A stretch of 64,000 nt of DNA from Aquibacillus salsiterrae (GTDB lineage Bacteria; Bacillota; Bacilli; Bacillales; Amphibacillaceae). Below, in pieces: positions 1-8,041 of the stretch. The DNA lies in the NCBI RefSeq assembly GCF_028416595.1, contig NZ_JAMQKC010000007.1:62001-126000 (forward strand), in the 5' to 3' direction. How positions within the stretch are numbered: position 1 is the stretch's first letter; each line of letters starts with the position of its first letter. The position numbers and the translations under genes are program-made. The notes under the pieces were generated by a model that saw nothing but the letters and a program-made list of their open reading frames with translations, searched no databases and was not told the origin of the DNA.

Positions 1-42
1 CACCCATTTTCGTGACTCTTTTTTTAATAACTCTTGATTCAT
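1..42 (-). CDS. N-terminal start of a DUF2157-like membrane protein (runs off the left edge)
   Basis: Only 14 codons are inside the window: ATG at 42-40 reading MNQELLKKESRKWV with no stop. The start lies 8 nt past the stop codon of the DUF418 gene, with a GGGG run about 11 nt upstream, so it is probably translationally coupled to that gene. The pattern of an acidic/lysine-rich helix ending in K-W-V resembles the start of DUF2157 membrane proteins. The fragment is too short to be sure; any family name here is inference. Confidence 0.35.
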   Translation of the reverse strand, partial: MNQELLKKESRKWV

Positions 43-49
43 CAACTGC

Positions 50-1237
50 TCATCCCCTTTTCACCATCCGCTTAATGGCAAAATTTTGGCCATACATGAG
101 TACTCGCCATAGCCACTCCAATGGACCAAACTTGTACCGCTTCATCCACCATTTACTTGCCAGTATTTGAAAACAATAAATTACTAACACGATGATGACA
201 CTTCCAAATGGACTAACTTTTCCGTATAGACCAAGGCCAACCGAATAAAACAGCCAGAAGCTAATAACAGATTGCAAAATATAGTTTGAAAGTGACATTC
301 TCCCGACATAAGTGAATGGGACCAAATATCTTTGTAAATTCCTTTTTTGGTAGAGAAGCGTAAGACTGATTATATAAAAAATGGCTGATGCAGTACCACC
401 AATGATATCCTGTGGAAAAGATAACCATGTTGGATTACCTACTAGGTATGGTCCAGCTTTTCCGACGATAAACAAAACAAGGGTAATAATCCATAACCTT
501 TTTAATACAGTTTTATTTACTTCCACATCATGCAGCCAGCGTTTTCGAGCAAACACCATTCCTAACAGAAACAATGGTAGTAAGGTGCAGATTAAAAAGA
601 AATAGCCAAACACTGTATTGGTATTAGCCCAATCCTGATAATTTTGTTGAAGTACTTCTATGTATGTCCCCTGTCCATAGTTGGCAAATGCTTGGCTAAT
701 CGCTTGATTATCGACTACATCCAATTGATCACGGAACTGATAAAGTAAATAGGTATATAAACCTGCTGGGATAAGTAATAAAGAAAAAGCCCAGAGCGTT
801 AGTGTTCTATTTGTACGCTTAAAAAACAAGAACAGAAACATCCCTATCAAACCATAGGATAATAAAATGTCGCCATGCCATAATAGAAACGCATGAATCA
901 GTCCAAAGCATAGTAATACAAACAATCTGCGAAAAATGAAAGTATTGATTTTCGCTGTTCTTGTAGACAACCGGTCGATAAGCATCTGAATGCCAAAACC
1001 AAACAAAAATGAAAAAAGTGTATAAAAGCTAGCCTGGAAGAAAATATCAATAAATGATTGGGTCATGTAGTCTATTGAACTACTAAAGTATTCCTTCTCG
1101 CCACCGTACAAAAAGAATGGTGCATTAAATGCAGGGACATTAACCATAAAAATTCCTAAGATGGCAAACCCTCTTGCCGCATCAATCCATGCTAGTCGAT
1201 CATTCGTGTCTGAAAGTGGTCCATTAATTTTTTGCAT
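50..1237 (-). CDS. DUF418 (YeiB-like) multi-pass membrane protein
   Basis: A roughly 395-residue integral membrane protein with about 8-10 hydrophobic segments. The N-terminus (DRLAWIDAARGFAILGIF) and the C-terminal block (Y-V-G-R-M-S-L-S-N-Y, then F-G-P-L-E-W-L-W-R) are typical of the YeiB/DUF418 family, which is related to acyltransferase-type membrane proteins; no substrate is established. I chose the ATG at 1237 because a run of six G lies about 9 nt upstream; an ATG at 1246 directly abuts that run, and the open frame extends further to 1300 without a ribosome binding site. A second gene starts just after its stop, so this is probably the first gene of a small membrane-protein operon. Confidence 0.85.
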   Translation of the reverse strand: MQKINGPLSDTNDRLAWIDAARGFAILGIFMVNVPAFNAPFFLYGGEKEYFSSSIDYMTQSFIDIFFQASFYTLFSFLFGFGIQMLIDRLSTRTAKINTFIFRRLFVLLCFGLIHAFLLWHGDILLSYGLIGMFLFLFFKRTNRTLTLWAFSLLLIPAGLYTYLLYQFRDQLDVVDNQAISQAFANYGQGTYIEVLQQNYQDWANTNTVFGYFFLICTLLPLFLLGMVFARKRWLHDVEVNKTVLKRLWIITLVLFIVGKAGPYLVGNPTWLSFPQDIIGGTASAIFYIISLTLLYQKRNLQRYLVPFTYVGRMSLSNYILQSVISFWLFYSVGLGLYGKVSPFGSVIIVLVIYCFQILASKWWMKRYKFGPLEWLWRVLMYGQNFAIKRMVKRG

Positions 1238-1384
1238 ATTTTGCATCCCCCCACCATGTAACGTCAATTGTATCCTAAACGAAACAGTTACTCTACACAT
1301 TTGACGCTCACATTGGTTCTAGTGTTTCACTAAAAAGACAAGATGTTTAAAATTTGTGTGAATTAAAGTAGGTGGTGGGAAAAC

Positions 1385-2878
1385 CTACTCAAGCTCTAAG
1401 TCCTTTAATCTGCCCACAACATGCGCTTTACTTATATTATACGATTGCCAGTTTGTTTCCTGATCGTTTGCCCACTTAATTCTTCGCGATAAGATTGACC
1501 TCAACTCAGGATAATCCGGATTTTTTTCATACAAATCGATTAATCCATCAACACCTGTATATGAAAGTCTATTTAAATAATCAACATCAATTTTACCGGA
1601 CTGCACATACCTTTCCATATTATATTCAACAATAATTTTATCTAACGGCACAATGTTGAGCGCTGTGTAAAAGAGTAACGCTGTAACAAAATAAAAGTGA
1701 CGTAATGCTAAATGCTCCATCCAGACTCGCATTAGTGTATAAGCAAAAATAATAAGTAAATAAATCATAAAGGCATGGGCCAAAATGCGGTCAAATGTAA
1801 ACCCATAAGCGGCTTCATACAGGCTCAAGCGTTGGAATGCTGAGGCAAGCATCACCCCACTAACCACTACTAACGATGAATAAAGCACCTTTAACAACAT
1901 GTTTGTTCGAGGACCGATTTCGCGGACAGTGGTTAGGCACGCAATCAATACCGTCCAGTTAATTAACGTAACTAACACTAATTCAAAAAAACCTTTTCTA
2001 GCATATTCCGCATACGTTAAGCCTTCTTGCAAAGCAGTACCAAAAAAATAACTAAATTGAATAACGGTAAATAGCAGATAGACGCTATTTAACAATATAA
2101 GTATAGTAGCAACGACGACACCATCTAATTTATACACATCGTGTTTGACAAGAGGAAACTCGCCTCTTCCGGCTTCAAGTTGTTTCTGCTTCACTGTATG
2201 ACTATTGGTGGTTAACACTTGAAAAACACCAAAAAAGACAAATAAGTAAAAGATGACAATCAGTGAACGTAACAACTGTTCTTGAAAATCAAGTTCCAAG
2301 ATTATATTTGGAATACGACCAACAAGACTTTCAAAAACACTGTCAGCTGACATTAATAACGAAGTGACGATGCCTAGTAGTGGAACACCTATTAACAGAC
2401 CAAGTCCAACTCTTTTTATCATCGTGGCTGTTTTTTCATCGATATTTTTAAACAAGTACCGGAAACAACTAGAGATAAAACGGTTGTTGTAAGAAGCAGC
2501 ATAAAGTAGTTTCTCAAATAGCTTTTGAACAAAGGGTAATGAAAACCATTCAAGGCGCTTTGCTGAAGTTATCAAAACAATATGTGTGAAAATAAGCCCT
2601 GGAATCAGGAGGATGTTCAACCAATAAAAAAAGAAGTGATCATACAAAAAGTAACTGATAGACAATAGCCATATCACAAGTACGAGTAACATACCCATTC
2701 GTCGATGAGTAAACATGACAGTACGAAAGTGTACAAAAAACACGGCATAAAACGCTGTTACAAATACGAGATAAGAAATACCTATCTCACCATGAAAAAA
2801 GCTAAGTTCTGCTAGGATTGCAAGACCTAAACAGACGAGTAGAAACAATAAATTTTGTTTTGTCAGTTGCTTTTCCAT
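1385..2878 (-). CDS. DUF4173 (DUF4153-like) membrane protein
   Basis: 497 residues with about 11-12 predicted membrane segments. The motif TYAEYARKGFFELVLVTLIN around residue 290 and the soluble C-terminal tail with L-Y-E-K-N-P-D-Y are typical of DUF4173 proteins of Bacillaceae. Function is not known; relatives usually sit next to PadR-type regulators and HAAS/DUF1700-like proteins, as here. The start ATG at 2878 follows an AAGGTGG ribosome binding site. Its promoter overlaps a perfect 10-bp palindrome (separate entry), so it is probably regulated by a dimeric repressor, possibly the neighbouring PadR protein; that link is inference. Confidence 0.8.
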   Translation of the reverse strand: MEKQLTKQNLLFLLVCLGLAILAELSFFHGEIGISYLVFVTAFYAVFFVHFRTVMFTHRRMGMLLVLVIWLLSISYFLYDHFFFYWLNILLIPGLIFTHIVLITSAKRLEWFSLPFVQKLFEKLLYAASYNNRFISSCFRYLFKNIDEKTATMIKRVGLGLLIGVPLLGIVTSLLMSADSVFESLVGRIPNIILELDFQEQLLRSLIVIFYLFVFFGVFQVLTTNSHTVKQKQLEAGRGEFPLVKHDVYKLDGVVVATILILLNSVYLLFTVIQFSYFFGTALQEGLTYAEYARKGFFELVLVTLINWTVLIACLTTVREIGPRTNMLLKVLYSSLVVVSGVMLASAFQRLSLYEAAYGFTFDRILAHAFMIYLLIIFAYTLMRVWMEHLALRHFYFVTALLFYTALNIVPLDKIIVEYNMERYVQSGKIDVDYLNRLSYTGVDGLIDLYEKNPDYPELRSILSRRIKWANDQETNWQSYNISKAHVVGRLKDLELE

Positions 2879-2905
2879 TTAAAAACCACCTTACATCGTT
2901 TTTCT

Positions 2906-2936
2906 ATATACATAGCATTTCTATGTATATGATCAA
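2906..2936 (-). promoter_or_regulatory. Promoter with embedded palindrome before the DUF4173 gene
   Basis: On the minus strand a -35 element TTGATC (2936-2931) is followed after 16 nt by TATGTA (2914-2909). The spacer and -10 lie inside a perfect inverted repeat, ATATACATAG (2906-2915) and CTATGTATAT (2921-2930), with a 5-nt centre. The ACAT/ATGT half-sites resemble those of PadR-family operators; binding is inferred. Confidence 0.55.
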
Positions 2937-2990
2937 AAAAATATCTGGACTACAGTGGCACTGATGACAGACACAGCACCACGCCAACAG

Positions 2991-3623
2991 TTACACAGAA
3001 GCCTTCTTCCCCCACCTATAGCCAAGCACGCTAATCGGATAAAGTAATGCCGTAAACCCAATACAAATGAGGATAAATTTAATGTTCAATAGTGGTTGGA
3101 ACCATTCCATCGGTATAATACCAAACACAGTCAGATTCATTAAAAGTACATTCGGGGCAATACAAACAAGAAAAGTTCGCTTTAACATTTTCCTCCCTCT
3201 TGGTCCAAACTCCTTACCAATTTCATAACCGAGTAATGCCCAAAAAACGAGATAAATCATAATGATTATCGCTGGAATCGATGTGAGGTAAGACCAGGTG
3301 ATCTCAATCAAACTCCAATCCAACAAGTTGTAACCGATCGTTAATAGGCCACCACCAACAAACAAACAACTATTAAAAATAATAAAAATAAGTTGTGTTT
3401 TTCTTGGTGTGATGACTATTTCTTCCTGCCAAAGTTTGGCAATTTCAGCAGGAGTACCTAGTCGTTGTTCAATTTTCAAATACTGATCTTGATGATTAGC
3501 GTCGTCTTCTTCGGCAATAATTTCCGAAACATGTAACTGATATTCCATTAAAATTTCTTGTTTATTAGGATAGTTACCTAGCGATTGATCAAGATTCTTC
3601 ATGAATTTATCAGCAGTAGTCAT
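2991..3623 (-). CDS. HAAS/DUF1700-like membrane protein paired with PadR
   Basis: 210 residues. Residues 1-70 are a soluble helical domain ([10 protein letters not shown] then acidic segment, ending L-G-T-P-A-E-I-A) typical of the HAAS/DUF1700 family that accompanies PadR regulators. Residues 75-205 hold four hydrophobic segments in two pairs. Its ATG overlaps the TGA of the PadR gene (ATGA), so the two are translationally coupled. The likely role is a membrane partner in a PadR-controlled signalling module; the ligand is unknown. Confidence 0.75.
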   Translation of the reverse strand: MTTADKFMKNLDQSLGNYPNKQEILMEYQLHVSEIIAEEDDANHQDQYLKIEQRLGTPAEIAKLWQEEIVITPRKTQLIFIIFNSCLFVGGGLLTIGYNLLDWSLIEITWSYLTSIPAIIIMIYLVFWALLGYEIGKEFGPRGRKMLKRTFLVCIAPNVLLMNLTVFGIIPMEWFQPLLNIKFILICIGFTALLYPISVLGYRWGKKASV

Positions 3624-3952
3624 GATTCATTTCTCCGAATCAAGTTGTTCATCACTTGGACATAACGATGCCATTCACTTGTTTTCTCTTCTAACATTTC
3701 TTTACCGTCGGCTGTTATTTTATAGTATTTTCGGGCAGGACCCTTTGTTTGATTTTCCCAGTAACACTCGATGTATTCCTGCTTTTCTAACTTATGCAGG
3801 GCAGGATACAGTGTACCTTCTTTAATTTGAAAATGATTATCGCTACGTTTTTCCATTTCTTTGACAAGCTCATAGCCATACATATCGCGCTCATTTAGCA
3901 GTTGTAATACAAGTAAAGAAGTACTCCCCTTTACCAGTTCCCGATTAAACAT
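3620..3952 (-). CDS. PadR-family transcriptional regulator
   Basis: 110 residues, the length of short PadR (subfamily s1) repressors. It has the winged-helix core [14 protein letters not shown], the family signature [14 protein letters not shown] at about residues 24-37, and the wing [12 protein letters not shown] at about 45-56, followed by the [13 protein letters not shown] segment. ATG at 3952 follows AGGTAGGTG. Its promoter is embedded in a 20-bp perfect inverted repeat, so it very probably represses itself and the coupled membrane gene; the inducer is unknown. Confidence 0.92.
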   Translation of the reverse strand: MFNRELVKGSTSLLVLQLLNERDMYGYELVKEMEKRSDNHFQIKEGTLYPALHKLEKQEYIECYWENQTKGPARKYYKITADGKEMLEEKTSEWHRYVQVMNNLIRRNES

Positions 3953-3961
3953 ATTATCACC

Positions 3962-4016
3962 TACCTAGTAATATGAGGTATAGTCTTATAATACCTCATA
4001 TTACTAGGTAACGCAA
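3962..4016 (-). promoter_or_regulatory. padR promoter with a 20-bp perfect inverted repeat operator
   Basis: Minus-strand -35 TTGCGT (4016-4011) and -10 TATTAT (3993-3988) are 17 bp apart. An inverted repeat with 20-bp arms (3962-3981 and 3991-4010, 9-nt centre) covers the spacer and half of the -10 on one side and the transcript leader up to the ribosome binding site on the other. The arms are perfect complements. This geometry fits an autoregulatory operator; as RNA the downstream part could also fold over the AGGTAGGTG site. Confidence 0.75.
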
Positions 4017-4026
4017 TGTGAATTTG

Positions 4027-4062
4027 AAAAACACAACAGCAATTACATGCTGTTGTGTTTTT
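4027..4062. terminator. Bidirectional intrinsic terminator
   Basis: A 15-bp perfect stem (4027-4041 with 4048-4062, 6-nt loop) is flanked by A-rich and T-rich ends, so it can act on both strands. On the minus strand it lies 250 nt after addA and just before the padR promoter. Confidence 0.75.
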
Positions 4063-4259
4063 ATTAATAGGTAAGAATCCACCATGGCTTTCTGCAGCCA
4101 CCGAGGATGAAGAAAGGATAGCATTTATTAATTTTGAGTATACTGTATTTTCGGTTAAACGGTAGTAAAAAACGATATACACGCCCGAGCGAGCACATCC
4201 AACGGCCAAACGGATTCTTATTAATTTATACGCTGCTTACAATGTCTTTTTTCATACAA

Positions 4260-4315
4260 AAGTATAAAAAATCCAAGAGCTGTCTAGCTCCAGGCGCGAT
4301 TTGCATTTTTCTTAA
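4260..4315 (-). repeat. Dispersed intergenic repeat, copy at the addA 3' end
   Basis: Read on the minus strand this is TAAGAAAA...GGAGCTAGACAGCTC...TTTTTTATACT, the shared element found many times in the window. The first TAA of the element is the addA stop codon. The GAGCT-AGAC-AGCTC hairpin followed by a T-run looks like a weak terminator. Between this element and the terminator at 4062 I see no gene. Confidence 0.8.
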
Positions 4316-7300
4316 TCAGATTGAACCAATAATCCTCGGTCAAAGAAATATAAGTACTTAAGATTAACTGGCTGTTTCCAAATGTCCTCCAATGCTTTAG
4401 CGTAGAGATCAAGTTGAACCTTATACCGTTGTTTTAAATTCGCAATAGTTGCTTCTGTTATTTCACCTGGTATCGTATCCGTCTTATAATCTACTAGGAT
4501 AAAGCCATCATCCTCTGGAATCAAACAGTCAACAACCCCTTGGATCAATACCTTCTCATCTGTTTCCTGGTTCCAATTGGCATAAACCTCTATAGCTGGA
4601 ACCGTGTAACTAAACGGTATTTCTCTTTGGATTGCACTCGTTTGAACAATCTTCTCCCCTAACTCTGTCCCGAAAAATTGCTCAATCGCTTTGACGTCAA
4701 TGACGTCTGCTTCTTCATCTGTTAAAATTTCTTTAACGACAAGGTAGCTAACAAATTCTGATATCTCATCTGCATCCCATTTCTTTGTTAATGGGATATG
4801 TTGCATCACTGCGTGCATCGCCGTACCTTTTTCACTTGCCGTCAATTTTTTTTCCTTCTGCAGGAATTTAGGGCGTTTGACAATCGGTGCCTTAAATGCT
4901 TGTACTAAGGAAGAATCACTATATTCATCCTTCATTTCCCGTTGTCTTTTAATTTCGGTGACAGACTGTTTAGCACGGTACATAGAAGCATCAGAGAATG
5001 GATAGGTAAACGATAGCCGCTCACTCACCTTTTCATCAAGTTCCACGTCTTTATACTTGACAGGTTCCCAGGTTGAAATTGCCTGTTTTAGTTCCTCTTC
5101 TTCTATTTCATTAGCTACATTCCTACCAGCAAACTCACTTCCATGCCTTAGCATTATATTCCACTGCGACTTATCTTTTCTAATCGATTCTGGTACTTGT
5201 TCACTAACTGTAATTGTCCTTAATGCTTCCCCTTGATCATGACGGATTAACGCAGGAGCCACCCAATCTAAATAACTTTTGGACTCTAACCGATAATGTG
5301 GCGGCAAGACCCATTCTTGATGGTCAATCACTTCTTGCCACCTCTCTTGTTTTTTCGCAAAAGAGGTAACATTTCCAACCATAACAAGCTTTTCCTTTGC
5401 CCGGGTTAGCGCAACATAGAGCACCCGCAATTCTTCTGCCCATAATTCTCGTTGCTTTTCTTTTTTTAAGGCGTGAAAAACAAGGGTAGGATAGACAATT
5501 CGTTTGTCAGGATCGATATATTTACTACCAAATCCTAAATCTTTATGAAGCAAATATCTTTGACGTAAATCTTGTTGGTTAAACTGCTTATCCATTGCTC
5601 CCAAAATAACAACCGGAAACTCTAACCCTTTACTTTTATGGATAGTCATAATTCTTACAACATCTTCTTGTTCACCGAGTGCACGCGCTGCACCTAAATC
5701 GTCACCTTTATCCTCCATTCGTTCAATAAACCGTAAGAAGCGAAACAACCCCCTGAACGACGTAGATTCATAGGCACGAGCTCTGTCATACAAGGCGCGT
5801 AAATTTGCTTGACGCTGTCTTCCACCAGGCATCCCACCAACAAAATCATAATAGCCAGTTTCCCTGTAGATGTGCCAAATTAATTCAGAAAGCGAACCTT
5901 GTCTTGAGCGCCTGCGCCAATCCTTTAGCTGATTTAAGAAATTCTCAACTTGAATCGCCTTTTCATTTGATTCTGTTTGTTTGATAAAGCTTGCTAGCGC
6001 ATCATAGTATGCTGCCCGTCTATTGATCAATCGAATTTGTGCTAAGTCGTTTTCATTTAAGCCAACAATTGGCGAACGCAACACCGCAGCGAGCGGAATA
6101 TCCTGTTTTGGATTATCAATAATTTTTAATAAACTAAGCATAACCTTAATCTCAATCGCTTCAAAATAACCAGTAGATAGCTCTGCATAAACAGGTATGT
6201 TGTTTTGTTTTAACTCATCTGTGATCGTTGGTGCCCAAGTCATAGACCTAAGTAATATGACAATGTCACGATACTGTATATCTCGCTTGGTCCCTGTTCC
6301 TTTGTCTACGACCTGCATTGGCACACCATCATTATGGCCAATCCACTTTTTTATCATATCAGCATAGGCTCTTGCTTCAATTTGTGCCTTTTCTAAATCC
6401 TGAAAATTCTCTTCTTCGGTTTCTTCTTGGCTATTTTCTTCCTGAAATTCACGATCAATAATAACTAGGTCAGCTTCGGCATTACTTAACACAAGCTGGT
6501 CATATAGTTGATTCGAATAAATAAGTTCAGCATCTTGATCGTAATCAATTTCCCCTACCTCTTCGTTTAAAAGCTGTCGAAACAAATAATTCGTAGCCGC
6601 TAATACTTGATCCCGGCTTCTAAAATTACGAGCTAAATCAATCCGTTTTCCGGGATCAGCATCTTGACTAAATTTCTTATACTTATTAATAAACAACGTT
6701 GGTTCCGCATGCCGAAATCGGTAAACACTTTGTTTCACATCCCCAACCATAAACATATTTCCCGCACCTTTTCGATTAGATATGAGGGAGATAATGGTTT
6801 CTTGTACTAGGTTTGTATCTTGATACTCATCAACCAAAATTTCCGAGAATTGATTTTGCATGTCAACAGCAACAGAAGATGGAATAATATCAGCTTGTGT
6901 TGCTGATTCTTCTAATAGTAACTGAAGTGCATAATGCTCTAGGTCAGAGAAATCAACGAGCGCTTTTTCCTTTTTCAACTGATTAAATTGCTGTTTAAAC
7001 TCTTTTACCAGTTTCGTTAAGTGATGAACAGTTGGATAAAGCACGCGCATATCGGCTAGATAAGAAGATAGTTTCCTAGAAAACCAGTCACCGGCAAGGT
7101 CATTCCACCGCTTTTTATAACTATTTCTTACTGCCTTTACTTTCTCTTTTTTATCTTCATCACAGTCTACCTTTTTCCGTGATAAGCCTTGAAATTTACC
7201 GGATATAAATACTTCCTGGACCTCGTCCCAACCAAATGCAAGCATTGCTTTTGCTTCATGAACCAAAGCTAAATCAGCATCAATTGCGTCAGCATAATGA

Positions 7301-8040
7301 TACGGTCCGTCACTCTGTCTTGTTAACTCCAATGCTGCATGGGCTTCTTTTTCCATTGCAGCTAACTGACTAGCTACCTCTCGCTTTAAAATAGCTAACC
7401 ACGGAATGTCAGCCTCGTCGACGTCTTCTGTGACATCATACATCTGAGCTATTTGATCCAGCCATTCATCTGGAGCAGGATTTTGCATTGCGAAGTCATA
7501 TAACGTTAAAATTAATTCCTCAACGTCTAGGTCACTACGGTCGTTAGAAAAACGATCAACAACGGAGAAAAAAGCAGCTTGCTCTTCTCCTTCTTTGCCG
7601 TACCAAGTTTCAAACAAGTCTTCCAAAACTTCCTGCCTGATCATATCTGCTTCAACATCATCAGCAATACGAAAACCTGGGTCAATGTCCAGTAAATAGG
7701 CATACCTTCTTACTAAATCCATACAAAAAGAGTGTAGTGTTGAAATCGAAGCACGTTGTAGTAAAGATAACTGCTTTTTTAAATGGGTTGAATTCGGATT
7801 CGCTTCTAGTGCTGCCTCTAGTGCTTCACCAACACGATTACGCATTTCTTGTGCCGCAGCATTGGTAAATGTTACGACGAGTAGGGAATCAATATCAATA
7901 GGGTTCTCACGGTTTAATAGCTTTTGAATAATTCGTTCCACGAGGACAGCTGTTTTACCTGAACCAGCTGCTGCAGCTACTAAAATATCACTGCCACTTG
8001 AATAAATCGCATCTTCTTGTTCCTTTGTCCATTTCGGCAC
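4312..8040 (-). CDS. addA: ATP-dependent helicase/nuclease subunit A
   Basis: The UvrD-type helicase and nuclease subunit of the AddAB complex, which resects double-strand breaks for RecA loading. Residues 22-30 hold the Walker A motif AAAAGSGKT; L-V-D-E-Y-Q-D-T-N (about 405) is the Walker B/motif II; L-Y-V-A-L-T-R-A-K-E-K-L (about 880) is helicase motif VI; and I-L-V-D-Y-K-T-D-T near 1180 is the RecB-type nuclease motif. Length (about 1243 aa) is normal. I prefer the GTG at 8040, since AGGGGGGG lies 5 nt upstream and the counterpart in Bacillus starts similarly; the open frame extends to an ATG at 8061 inside addB. It follows addB directly. The stop codon is provided by a dispersed repeat. 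Confidence 0.96.
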   Translation of the reverse strand: MPKWTKEQEDAIYSSGSDILVAAAAGSGKTAVLVERIIQKLLNRENPIDIDSLLVVTFTNAAAQEMRNRVGEALEAALEANPNSTHLKKQLSLLQRASISTLHSFCMDLVRRYAYLLDIDPGFRIADDVEADMIRQEVLEDLFETWYGKEGEEQAAFFSVVDRFSNDRSDLDVEELILTLYDFAMQNPAPDEWLDQIAQMYDVTEDVDEADIPWLAILKREVASQLAAMEKEAHAALELTRQSDGPYHYADAIDADLALVHEAKAMLAFGWDEVQEVFISGKFQGLSRKKVDCDEDKKEKVKAVRNSYKKRWNDLAGDWFSRKLSSYLADMRVLYPTVHHLTKLVKEFKQQFNQLKKEKALVDFSDLEHYALQLLLEESATQADIIPSSVAVDMQNQFSEILVDEYQDTNLVQETIISLISNRKGAGNMFMVGDVKQSVYRFRHAEPTLFINKYKKFSQDADPGKRIDLARNFRSRDQVLAATNYLFRQLLNEEVGEIDYDQDAELIYSNQLYDQLVLSNAEADLVIIDREFQEENSQEETEEENFQDLEKAQIEARAYADMIKKWIGHNDGVPMQVVDKGTGTKRDIQYRDIVILLRSMTWAPTITDELKQNNIPVYAELSTGYFEAIEIKVMLSLLKIIDNPKQDIPLAAVLRSPIVGLNENDLAQIRLINRRAAYYDALASFIKQTESNEKAIQVENFLNQLKDWRRRSRQGSLSELIWHIYRETGYYDFVGGMPGGRQRQANLRALYDRARAYESTSFRGLFRFLRFIERMEDKGDDLGAARALGEQEDVVRIMTIHKSKGLEFPVVILGAMDKQFNQQDLRQRYLLHKDLGFGSKYIDPDKRIVYPTLVFHALKKEKQRELWAEELRVLYVALTRAKEKLVMVGNVTSFAKKQERWQEVIDHQEWVLPPHYRLESKSYLDWVAPALIRHDQGEALRTITVSEQVPESIRKDKSQWNIMLRHGSEFAGRNVANEIEEEELKQAISTWEPVKYKDVELDEKVSERLSFTYPFSDASMYRAKQSVTEIKRQREMKDEYSDSSLVQAFKAPIVKRPKFLQKEKKLTASEKGTAMHAVMQHIPLTKKWDADEISEFVSYLVVKEILTDEEADVIDVKAIEQFFGTELGEKIVQTSAIQREIPFSYTVPAIEVYANWNQETDEKVLIQGVVDCLIPEDDGFILVDYKTDTIPGEITEATIANLKQRYKVQLDLYAKALEDIWKQPVNLKYLYFFDRGLLVQSD

Positions 8041-8041
8041 A

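Noticed and set aside
4134-4361. Plus-strand ORF between padR and addA
   Set aside because: No ribosome binding site, spans a dispersed repeat and overlaps the end of addA; shadow frame.
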